Positions 44,821 through 52,183 of a stretch of DNA of 64,000 nucleotides are shown here, piece by piece. Within the stretch, counting starts at the first letter, position 1. The number at the start of each line of letters is the position of its first letter. The translations under genes were made by a program, and so were the position numbers. Under the pieces are notes generated by a model, which worked only from the letters and a program-made list of their open reading frames with translations, made no database searches and was not told the DNA's origin. Origin of the DNA: Algiphilus sp022763315. Lineage in GTDB: Bacteria > Pseudomonadota > Gammaproteobacteria > Nevskiales > Nevskiaceae. The stretch lies in the NCBI RefSeq assembly GCF_965249985.1, contig NZ_OZ252280.1, one strand, 5' to 3'.

Positions 44821-47595
44821 ATGCCATCGGTAACGGTTCGAGATTTCGCCACGGAAGTGAAGCTTCCGGTTGATGCACTGCTCACGCAGTTGCAGGAAGC
44901 AGGTATCAAGGTGGAGAACGCAGATTCGACCTTGTCGGATGCCGACAAGGCCGCGTTGCTCCAGCACATTCGTGCCAAGCGAGAAAAACAGAGCGCGGGC
45001 CAGGCGGCCAGCGGTCGCATGGGACTGAAGCGCAAGACCACCACCGAGTTGAAGCTGGGCGGTGGCCGAGGCGCGGGTGCGCGTACGGTCAGCGTCGAAG
45101 TCCGCAAACGCCGCACCTTCGAGAAACCACCTGCGGAGGACCCACGCGCCGCTGCGGCTGCGGAAGAGGCCCGCAAGGCCGAAGAGCAGGCCGAGGCGGA
45201 CCGCCAACGCCAGGAAGTCGAAGCGCAGGAAGCCGCCGAACGAGAGCGGGCAGAGCGCGAGCAGGCAGAGCGCGAGGAAGCCGATCGTCAGGCAGCCGAA
45301 GCCCAGGCAGAAGCGGATGCCAGGGCGGCTGAAGCGCAAGCACAGGAAGCCGCCGAGCCGGAACCAGCGCCCGACGCTGCGCCCGAGGGTGCTTCGGAAA
45401 CGGCTGATACGCAGGAAGCGCATGCCCCCGAGTCGGAAGCGCCGGAAAGCGAGGCGCCCGAGATCAAGGCGGAGGACGCGGTATCGAAGCCGGCCGAGCC
45501 GGCAGCCGCCGCACCCAAGAAGGACGAAATCATCGATTCGGGCCGGCGCGCGGCTTCGGCGCTGCGCCAACGTGCCGCCGAGAACCTGCGTCGCGCTGCG
45601 GAAATGCGCGCCGCACAGCCTGAGCAGCCGCAGACGCCGGCGCCCGCGCGCCCCGCTGCCGGTGCCAAGGCCGACAAGGGTTCACGCAAGGAGTTGCACG
45701 TCAAGGCGGGCAAGTCCGGTCGCCGCGAGAAGAAGAGCGGCCGCCGGCAGCGCGTGCAGGTCGACAATCGGCATGGCTTCGAGAAGCCTACGGCACCGGT
45801 GGTGCGCGATGTTGCCGTGCCGGAAATGATTGGTGTCGGCGATCTCGCCGCTGCCATGGCGGTCAAGACCGGCGATCTCATCAAGACCCTGATGCGCATG
45901 GGGGTGATGGCCACCATCAACCAAACGCTGGACCAGGACACGGCCGTCCTCGTGGTCGAGGAGATGGGGCATCGTCCCCGCCCGGTCTCGGAGCAGGCCG
46001 AGGAAGAGGCGCTGGTGGCAGCGGCGACGGCGGGCGGCGACGAAGACCGTCAGGAGGCTGCCCGTGCGCCTATCGTCACGGTGATGGGGCACGTCGACCA
46101 CGGCAAGACATCGCTACTGGATTACATCCGGAAGTCGCGCGTCGCCTCGGGTGAGGCGGGCGGCATCACCCAGCACATTGGTGCGTACAACGTCAGCACG
46201 CCGCGCGGCAGCATCACCTTCCTTGATACGCCGGGCCACGCCGCCTTTACCCGAATGCGCGCGCGCGGCGCGCAGGTGACGGATATCGTCATCCTCATCA
46301 TTGCGGCGGATGACGGCGTCATGCCACAGACGCGCGAGGCGATTCAGCATGCCCGCGCGGCGGGCGTACCGATGGTGGTCGCGATTACCAAGATCGACAA
46401 GGAAGACGCGGACGTCGACAAGATCAAGTCCGAGCTCACCAAGGAAGAGGTGGTTGTCGAAGACTGGGGTGGCGATATCCAGTGCGTGGCAGTGTCATCG
46501 CACACCGGCGCCGGTGTGGAAGAGCTGCTCGATTCGGTGGTGCTGCAGGCCGAGCTGCTCGAGCTGAAGGCCGTGGTCGACGATGTGGCGCGCGGCGCGA
46601 TCATTGAATCCAGCGTCGAGAAGGGCCGCGGTCCAACCGCCACCGTGCTGGTGCGCAATGGCACCTTGAAGCAGGGCGACGTGATTATTGCGGGGCCGTA
46701 CTTCGGCCGTGTGCGCGCGATGTTCGATGACAGCGGGGCACCCTGTAAATCGGCCGGGCCAAGCACGCCGGTGCAGGTCCTCGGCCTGTCGGGCGCGCCC
46801 GATGCGGGCGAGGAAGTGATGTCGGTGACCGACGAGCGCGCCGCGCGCGAACTCGCCGAGCTGCGTGAGAAAAAACTGCGTGAGCAAAAACTGGCGCAGT
46901 CCCAGGCTGTACGTCTGGACCGTGCCTTCGAGCGCATGGGCAGCGATGAACACAAGCAGCTCAACATCATGATTCGCGGTGACGTCCAGGGCTCGGTAGA
47001 GGCGCTCAGCGAAGCGCTAACCAAGCTCCCGTCCGAGGAGGTCAAGGTCAACATCGTAGCCGCCGCTGTCGGTGGTATTTCGGAGTCCGATGTCGATCTC
47101 GCGGTTGCCTCGGAGGCGATCATCATCGGCTTCAACACGCGTGCGGACGGCAAGGCGCGGCAGCGCATTCAGGCGACCGGCGTGGATGTGCGCTACTACT
47201 CGATCATCTACGACGTCATCGACGACATCTCGGACGCCATCTCGGGCCTGCTGGGCACCGAGCTGCGCGAGAAGATCGTGGGCACCGCCGAAGTGCGCGA
47301 TGTCTTCCGCAGTTCCGCTTTCGGCGCCGTGGCCGGCTGCCTTGTGGTGGACGGCGAAGTGCGTCGAGGCCTGCCGATCCGCGTGTTGCGCGACCAGGTG
47401 GTCATCTATGAAGGCGAGCTTGAGTCGCTACGCCGGCACAAGGATGACGCGCAGAAGGTTGAAGCTGGCACTGAATGCGGCATCGCGGTCAAGAACTACA
47501 ACGACGTCAAGGTCGGCGATCAGATCGAATGCTACGACCGCGAAGAAGTGCGTCGTAAGGTGAGCGCAGAGCAAAGCGGCGGGCGACGCGGCTAG
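44821..47595 (+). CDS. infB: Translation initiation factor IF-2
   Basis: A 924-residue IF-2. An N-terminal IF2N domain (VRDFATEVKLPVDALLTQL) is followed by ~300 residues of Ala/Glu/Arg-rich linker and a second IF2N-like block. The GTPase domain has G1 GHVDHGKT at 423-430, DTPGHAAF and TKIDKED, then domains II, III and the C-terminal fMet-tRNA-binding domain. It positions initiator tRNA, which is encoded in the same operon. The linker is longer than average but usual for GC-rich gammaproteobacteria. Confidence 0.98.
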   Translation: MPSVTVRDFATEVKLPVDALLTQLQEAGIKVENADSTLSDADKAALLQHIRAKREKQSAGQAASGRMGLKRKTTTELKLGGGRGAGARTVSVEVRKRRTFEKPPAEDPRAAAAAEEARKAEEQAEADRQRQEVEAQEAAERERAEREQAEREEADRQAAEAQAEADARAAEAQAQEAAEPEPAPDAAPEGASETADTQEAHAPESEAPESEAPEIKAEDAVSKPAEPAAAAPKKDEIIDSGRRAASALRQRAAENLRRAAEMRAAQPEQPQTPAPARPAAGAKADKGSRKELHVKAGKSGRREKKSGRRQRVQVDNRHGFEKPTAPVVRDVAVPEMIGVGDLAAAMAVKTGDLIKTLMRMGVMATINQTLDQDTAVLVVEEMGHRPRPVSEQAEEEALVAAATAGGDEDRQEAARAPIVTVMGHVDHGKTSLLDYIRKSRVASGEAGGITQHIGAYNVSTPRGSITFLDTPGHAAFTRMRARGAQVTDIVILIIAADDGVMPQTREAIQHARAAGVPMVVAITKIDKEDADVDKIKSELTKEEVVVEDWGGDIQCVAVSSHTGAGVEELLDSVVLQAELLELKAVVDDVARGAIIESSVEKGRGPTATVLVRNGTLKQGDVIIAGPYFGRVRAMFDDSGAPCKSAGPSTPVQVLGLSGAPDAGEEVMSVTDERAARELAELREKKLREQKLAQSQAVRLDRAFERMGSDEHKQLNIMIRGDVQGSVEALSEALTKLPSEEVKVNIVAAAVGGISESDVDLAVASEAIIIGFNTRADGKARQRIQATGVDVRYYSIIYDVIDDISDAISGLLGTELREKIVGTAEVRDVFRSSAFGAVAGCLVVDGEVRRGLPIRVLRDQVVIYEGELESLRRHKDDAQKVEAGTECGIAVKNYNDVKVGDQIECYDREEVRRKVSAEQSGGRRG

Positions 47596-47615
47596 ATGGC
47601 GCGGTGACCTGAGTC

Positions 47616-47999
47616 GTGCCTTCGACCCGTGAATACCCGCGCGCCGCCCGTGTGGCGGTGCAACTGCAGCGTGAGATCGACGAACTGGTGCGCGAGCACT
47701 TTTCCGATGCCTGTCTCGATGGCATCACGATCACCAGCGTCGATGTCTCGCCTGACCTGCGCAATGCGCGGGTCTACGTCAGCCGCCTGGGCAAGCCCGT
47801 GGACGACGCCTGCGCCTTTTTGGAGAAGGTGCGCGGGCGGCTGCGCGGCTGGCTGGGCAAGCGCCTGAAACTGCGACGTGTTCCCGAACTCACTTTCCTG
47901 GCGGACGTGCTGCCGGATGAGGCAGATCGCATGAATCTGCTCATTCGTGAGGCGCGTGCCCGGGATCGTGACGAAGACGACGAGGACGCACCGGAGTAG
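47616..47999 (+). CDS. rbfA: Ribosome-binding factor A
   Basis: A 127-residue RbfA with KH-like fold. REYPRAARVAVQLQREIDELVREHF and the central segment ARVYVSRLGKP are typical, and LTFLADVLPDEADRMNLLIREA resembles the family end. It matures the 16S 5' end during cold adaptation. The start is GTG 47616. truB follows two bases after the stop. Confidence 0.95.
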   Translation: MPSTREYPRAARVAVQLQREIDELVREHFSDACLDGITITSVDVSPDLRNARVYVSRLGKPVDDACAFLEKVRGRLRGWLGKRLKLRRVPELTFLADVLPDEADRMNLLIREARARDRDEDDEDAPE

Positions 48000-48001
48000 G
48001 C

Positions 48002-48922
48002 ATGGGGCGTCGTCGTAAGCCGTGGATGCGGGATGTCAATGGCATCCTGCTGCTGGATAAGCCGGAGGGGCTCAGCTCGAACCACGCGCTGCAGCGCGTC
48101 CGGCGTTTGTATTCGGCCGCCAAGGCAGGCCATACCGGCAGCCTTGACCCGCTGGCGACCGGCATGCTGCCGGTCTGCTTCGGGCCCTGCACCAAACTCA
48201 GCCACTATCTGCTTGATGCCGACAAGCACTACACGGTCGGTATGCGATGGGGTGCGCGTACCACCACGGGGGATGCCGAAGGCGAGGTCGTCGAAGAAAA
48301 TGCGATCCGTCCCGATGCGGCGACCGTGGCGCGTGCCGCTGAGGCCTTCGTCGGCGAAATCGAGCAGGTGCCGCCAATGTACTCGGCCGTGCACCACCAG
48401 GGGCGACGCCTCTATGAAATCGCGCGCGAGGGCGGGGAGGTCGAGCGCCCGAGCCGGAGCGTGACGATCTATGCGCTAGATGTCGGCGTGACGGAGGGCG
48501 ACATCCTGCAGCTGAGCCTGCGCTGCTCCAAGGGCACCTACGTGCGCACCCTGGTCGAGGATCTCGCCCGCGCCTGCGGGGCACTGGCCTACGTGGGCTG
48601 GTTGCGCCGCGATTCCGTCGGGCCCTTCGCGACCGCTGCAATGCACCGTATGGATGATGTTGAGTCCGCGGCCGAGCAGGGGGCGGCGGCGCTGGACGCG
48701 TTGCTTCTGCCGCCTTCCGCTGCGCTCACGGATTGGCCAGCGGTTACGCTCGACGCGGCGCGGGCCTTCTACCTGTCGCGGGGGGAAGCGGTGCGCGTGG
48801 CCGCAGCCCCGTCACGTGGACGGGTGGCCATTTTCGGCCCGGGCCACGACTTGCTCGCGCTGGGCGAGATCGATGCCGATGGCATGGTTGCCCCGCGACG
48901 CATGATGCAGCTTCCCGCCTAG
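48002..48922 (+). CDS. truB: tRNA pseudouridine-55 synthase TruB
   Basis: A 306-residue TruB. GILLLDKPEGLSSNHAL opens the catalytic domain; GHTGSLDPLATGMLPVCFG carries the catalytic Asp. A PUA domain follows near the C-terminus. It modifies U55 in the T loop of tRNAs and has tRNA chaperone activity. ATG 48002 is two bases after rbfA. Confidence 0.97.
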   Translation: MGRRRKPWMRDVNGILLLDKPEGLSSNHALQRVRRLYSAAKAGHTGSLDPLATGMLPVCFGPCTKLSHYLLDADKHYTVGMRWGARTTTGDAEGEVVEENAIRPDAATVARAAEAFVGEIEQVPPMYSAVHHQGRRLYEIAREGGEVERPSRSVTIYALDVGVTEGDILQLSLRCSKGTYVRTLVEDLARACGALAYVGWLRRDSVGPFATAAMHRMDDVESAAEQGAAALDALLLPPSAALTDWPAVTLDAARAFYLSRGEAVRVAAAPSRGRVAIFGPGHDLLALGEIDADGMVAPRRMMQLPA

Positions 48923-48932
48923 GCTGTATTAC

Positions 48933-48962
48933 TTGTATCCCCTCAGTGGGCACCGCTACAAT
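48933..48962 (+). promoter_or_regulatory. Promoter of rpsO, fused to an inverted repeat
   Basis: TTGTAT (48933-48938), 18-base spacer, TACAAT (48957-48962). The -10 sits in the perfect hairpin CCGCTA-CAA-TAGCGG, followed by GCTTT, which may serve as the truB terminator as well. Confidence 0.55.
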
Positions 48963-49009
48963 AGCGGGCTTTACAAACATCCTTAGTAGAATTTCGGAGC
49001 GGTTGATCT

Positions 49010-49279
49010 ATGTCCCTTGATGCAGATTCGAAGCGTGCTGTCGTAGAGAAGTTCCAGCGCGAGCCCAACGACACCGGTTCGCCGGAAGTACAGGTAGCGC
49101 TGCTCTCGGAGCGCATCAAGACGCTGGGCCCGCACTTCGAGAAAAACAAGAAGGACCATCACTCGCGCCGCGGGCTGCTCAAGATGGTCAATCAGCGGCG
49201 CAAGCTGCTGGACTACCTCAAGCGGAAGGATGTCAGCCGGTATCAGAGCCTGATTTCCGAGCTCGGCCTGCGCCGATAG
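49010..49279 (+). CDS. rpsO: 30S ribosomal protein S15
   Basis: An 89-residue S15. NDTGSPEVQVALLSERIKTLGPHFEKNKKDHHSRRGLLKMVNQRRKLLDYLK is the helical 16S-binding core. E. coli rpsO is autoregulated at translation by S15 binding to its leader pseudoknot; I have not tested whether the 48-nt leader here folds that way. pnp follows after 33 bases, as in E. coli. Confidence 0.98.
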   Translation: MSLDADSKRAVVEKFQREPNDTGSPEVQVALLSERIKTLGPHFEKNKKDHHSRRGLLKMVNQRRKLLDYLKRKDVSRYQSLISELGLRR

Positions 49280-49312
49280 GCGCTGCCCTCCCTTTACCAA
49301 CTCGAGGATTCC

Positions 49313-51415
49313 ATGGCGCCCAGCGATACGCGCGTTAGCATTTCTTTCCCTTTCGGTGGCCGTACGGTCACGCTTGAGACCGGCGCGATGGCTCGCCAGG
49401 CCAGCGGCGCGGTCAAGGTCACCATGGACGACACGGTCGTCCTCGTCACGGTTGTTGCCAAGAAGGATGCCCGTCCGGACCAGAACTTCTTCCCGCTGAC
49501 GGTCGACTATCAGGAGCGCTCCTACGCTGGCGGCCGTATTCCGGGCAGTTTCTTCCGCCGTGAGGGACGACCCACCGAGAAGGAGACACTGACCAGTCGC
49601 CTGATCGATCGCCCGCTGCGTCCGCTGTTCCCGGACGGCTTCATGAATGAAGTGCAGATCATCGCCACGGTGCTGTCGCACAATCCCGATGTGGACGGTG
49701 ATATCCCGGCCATGATCGGTGCTTCCGCCGCGGTTGCGCTTTGCGGCGTGCCCTTCAATGGTCCCATCGGCGCCGCTCGCGTGGGCTATGCGGAGGGAGA
49801 GTACATCCTCAACCCCTCGGCGACGCAGCTGGAAAGCTCACAGCTGGATTTGGTGGTTGCCGGTACCAACGAAGCCGTGCTGATGGTGGAATCGGAAGCC
49901 CAGCAGCTCTCCGAGGAGATCATGCTCGGTGCGGTGCTGTTCGGTCACGAACAGATGCAGGCGGCCATCAAGGCCATCAACGAGTTGACCGAGAAAGCCG
50001 GCCAGCCGCGCTGGGAATGGACGCCGCCGGCCGATGCAGGTGTGGTGCTCGAGGCCGTCCGCGCCGAAGCGGGCGACCGCATGGCGCAGGCCTTTGCCAT
50101 CACCGACAAGCTCGAGCGGCGCGACCGTGTTGCCGAAGTCAAGACGGCGGTCAAAGAAGCGCTGTGCAGCGGCGACAATGCGCGCTATGACGAACAGCGC
50201 GTCGGCGATGCGCTGCATACGCTGGAAGCGGAAGTCGTCCGTCACCGCATTCTCGATCAGCAGCCGCGCATCGACGGGCGTGACACCCGTACCGTGCGGC
50301 CGATCGAAATCGAGGCCAAGGCTCTGCCGCGCACGCATGGTTCGGCAGTTTTCACGCGCGGGGAAACCCAGGTGGTGGCGATCACGACCTTGGGTACCGC
50401 GCGCGACGCGCAGCTGATCGACGCCATCGATTCCACCTACAAGGATACCTTCCTGCTGCATTACAACTTTCCGCCCTATTGCGTGGGCGAGACCGGACGT
50501 CTCGTCACCAAGCGGCGCGAAGTCGGCCACGGCCGGCTCGCCAAGCGCGCGCTCGCGGCCGTGATGCCGGATCTGGAAAAGGAATTCCCCTACGTCGTGC
50601 GCGTGGTTTCGGAAGTGACTGAATCCAACGGGTCGAGCTCCATGGCGACCGTCTGTGGCGGCTGTCTTTCGCTGATGGATGCCGGCGTACCGATCAAGGC
50701 GCCGGTGGCCGGTGTGGCCATGGGCCTGATCAAGGAAAACGACCGTTACGCAGTGCTGACCGACATCCTCGGCGACGAAGACCACCTGGGCGATATGGAC
50801 TTCAAGGTGGCGGGCACGGCGGATGGCGTGACCGCGCTGCAGATGGATATCAAGATCAACGGCATCACCGCCGAGATCATGAAGGAAGCGCTCGCGCAGG
50901 CTAATGAAGCCCGGATGCATATCCTTGGCGAGATGAACAAGGTGCTTGCCGCACCGCGTACGGAGATGAGTGAGTGGGCGCCGCGCATCACCACCATCAA
51001 GATCAATCCGGACAAGATCCGCGAAGTGATCGGCAAGGGCGGGGCGACGATTCAGGCCCTGACCAAGGAAACCGGCGCGGCGATCGATATCGACGATGAT
51101 GGCGTGGTGCGCATCTCCGCGGTCGATAAGCAGGCGACCGATATGGCGGTGGCGCGCATCCAGGCGCTGACGCGTGAGGTTGAGGCCGGCGACATCTACG
51201 AAGGTAAAGTTGCCCGCATCATGGATTTCGGCGCTTTTGTCACGATCCTGCCCGGCAAGGACGGTCTTGTGCACATTTCTCAGATCGCGGAAGAGCGCGT
51301 CGAGAACGTCACCGATGTCCTCAAGGAAGGTGACGTTGTTCGCGTCAAGGTGCTGGAAGTGGACAAGCAGGGGCGTATCCGCCTGTCCATGAAAGCACTC
51401 GCAGCAGAAGCCTAG
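49313..51415 (+). CDS. pnp: Polyribonucleotide nucleotidyltransferase (PNPase)
   Basis: A 700-residue PNPase. Two RNase PH-like domains flank a helical domain, with the second half holding the active site (VCGGCLSLMDAGVPI and DILGDEDHLGDMDFKVAGT with the metal Asp). The C-terminal KH (IREVIGKGGATIQALTKETG) and S1 (VEAGDIYEGKVARIMDFGAFVTILPG) domains bind RNA. It degrades RNA 3' to 5' and joins RNase E in the degradosome. rne is encoded nearby on the opposite strand. Confidence 0.98.
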   Translation: MAPSDTRVSISFPFGGRTVTLETGAMARQASGAVKVTMDDTVVLVTVVAKKDARPDQNFFPLTVDYQERSYAGGRIPGSFFRREGRPTEKETLTSRLIDRPLRPLFPDGFMNEVQIIATVLSHNPDVDGDIPAMIGASAAVALCGVPFNGPIGAARVGYAEGEYILNPSATQLESSQLDLVVAGTNEAVLMVESEAQQLSEEIMLGAVLFGHEQMQAAIKAINELTEKAGQPRWEWTPPADAGVVLEAVRAEAGDRMAQAFAITDKLERRDRVAEVKTAVKEALCSGDNARYDEQRVGDALHTLEAEVVRHRILDQQPRIDGRDTRTVRPIEIEAKALPRTHGSAVFTRGETQVVAITTLGTARDAQLIDAIDSTYKDTFLLHYNFPPYCVGETGRLVTKRREVGHGRLAKRALAAVMPDLEKEFPYVVRVVSEVTESNGSSSMATVCGGCLSLMDAGVPIKAPVAGVAMGLIKENDRYAVLTDILGDEDHLGDMDFKVAGTADGVTALQMDIKINGITAEIMKEALAQANEARMHILGEMNKVLAAPRTEMSEWAPRITTIKINPDKIREVIGKGGATIQALTKETGAAIDIDDDGVVRISAVDKQATDMAVARIQALTREVEAGDIYEGKVARIMDFGAFVTILPGKDGLVHISQIAEERVENVTDVLKEGDVVRVKVLEVDKQGRIRLSMKALAAEA

Positions 51416-51548
51416 GCGGTTCCCCCGCCACGCGATTTCGCGATTCGAGTCGGCCTTGGCCCGCGGGGCAAGGTCGACTCGGGATCGGGGGATTCGGGTG
51501 CGCGGTGCGGTTGCAGTACTGCGCAGTCTTGGTGCATAAAGCACCCAT

Positions 51549-51575
51549 AAAAAAAGCCCCCTGTAGACAGGGGGC
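51549..51575 (-). terminator. Strong leftward terminator
   Basis: GCCCCCTG (51556-51563), loop TAGA, CAGGGGGC (51568-51575); leftward it ends in seven U (51555-51549). It is the probable 3' end of the candidate small RNA below. In the plus direction no U-run follows. Confidence 0.85.
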
Positions 51576-51639
51576 CAAGTGCGAGAAAGACACAGAGGTC
51601 TTTCTGGAGGAGACCTGGTAAAAACATAGGGAGTTAGAA

Positions 51640-51672
51640 AAAATTGGCCCGCCCCGAGCGGGCTTCTTTTTT
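51640..51672. terminator. Bidirectional terminator of pnp
   Basis: GCCCGC (51647-51652), loop CCCGA, GCGGGC (51658-51663), with TTCTTTTTT to the right and a run of A to the left (so U when read leftward). Outer arms AGAAAAAA/TTTTTTCT and ACATAG/CTATGT extend the stem. Rightward it should stop pnp transcription. Confidence 0.8.
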
Positions 51673-51692
51673 CTCTATGTTTGTTGCGGTGC

Positions 51693-51721
51693 AGTATAAG
51701 CCCTCACTCCCAAGCTGTCAA
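51693..51721 (-). promoter_or_regulatory. Near-consensus sigma-70 promoter, leftward
   Basis: -35 TTGACA (51721-51716, perfect), 17-base spacer, -10 TATACT (51698-51693, five of six). It is one of the best promoters in the window and does not point at any annotated CDS. It faces the pnp terminator region and defines the candidate small RNA. Confidence 0.8.
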
Positions 51722-51778
51722 TGTCGCGACGCACAAAATAATATGTGCAAAAACAGCGATATAGCTTTGTTACCGGTT

Positions 51779-51822
51779 AAAAATGACGCAAGCGTCACAG
51801 AAAAATGACGCCGGCGTCAGCC
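51779..51822. repeat. Tandem 22-bp repeat, each with a TGACGC-NN-GCGTCA palindrome
   Basis: Copies at 51779-51800 and 51801-51822 each start AAAAATGACGC. Palindromes are at 51784-51797 and 51806-51819, centre-to-centre 22 bp, about two DNA turns. Two further related motifs follow, CCAAATGGG (51821-51829) and CCAAAATGGG (51841-51850), 20 bp apart. Read leftward each palindrome is followed by TTTTT, so weak tandem terminators of the rne operon are an alternative to protein-binding sites. The rest of 51416-51904 holds a GAGTCG/CGACTC hairpin after pnp and no gene. Confidence 0.7.
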
Positions 51823-51904
51823 AAATGGGTCCCGCACCACCCAAAATGGGACGTCTGTATCCCGCAGGCGAATGCCCCGCGGCCAGCGGTTCGCCCACCG
51901 GGCA

Positions 51905-52183
51905 TCAATCGCCGGCGGCGTCCAGGAAGCGCTGCGCGATGGCGCTCACTTCTCCACTGATTGGGTCGACGAGAGGGATCTCGCGCCATTCCGGGCCGTG
52001 ACGTCGTGGATCACCGTGCTGATCAGCCTGGAGCGGGCGCGGGCGGTCCACAACGCGCAAGATCAGGAGGGCGTCCCGCTCAAGAATTTCCTGTAGCGCA
52101 TACACGTGGCCGTCGAGCTGCACGCGCGCACCCAGGCGCGCGCGCAGCAGTGTGACGAGCCGTCCATAGGCTTCGGGGTTCAG
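51905..52183 (-). CDS. Small conserved-looking protein coupled to rne, probable CTG start
   Basis: A 92-codon frame directly downstream of rne. The CTG at 52183 overlaps the rne TGA as CTGA, the same geometry as ATGA/GTGA couplings elsewhere in the window, with GGGAG ~6 bases before. From it the frame reads as a natural start (LNPEAYGRLVTLLRARLGA), then VQLDGHVYALQEILERDALLILRVV and REIPLVDPISGEVSAIAQRFLDA. A GTG at 52123 would give only 72 residues and cut the first helix. No motif or membrane segment is recognised; function unknown. The CTG start is inferred from coupling only. Confidence 0.6.
   Translation of the reverse strand: MNPEAYGRLVTLLRARLGARVQLDGHVYALQEILERDALLILRVVDRPRPLQADQHGDPRRHGPEWREIPLVDPISGEVSAIAQRFLDAAGD

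Larger units (their letters stand above)
51549..51686 (-). ncRNA. Candidate small RNA between pnp and rne (undescribed)
   Basis: A consensus promoter reads leftward at 51721-51693, predicting a start near 51686, and a strong terminator ends at 51549, so an RNA of ~137 nt is expected. The 5' part forms a long hairpin (ACATAG and AGAAAAAA arms around GCCCGC/GCGGGC). The middle can fold as GGTCT-CCTCCAGAA-AGACC with a CCUCC loop complementary to Shine-Dalgarno sequences, or alternatively as GAAAGAC/GTCTTTC. No protein frame is evident. It is antisense to the pnp 3' UTR. A caveat is that the first hairpin, followed by CAATTTTTT, could act as an early terminator. Confidence 0.5.

Noticed and set aside
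51783..52001. Open frame starting inside the tandem palindromes
   Set aside because: It overlaps the opposite-strand small gene after rne, has no ribosome site and its product is unlike a protein.
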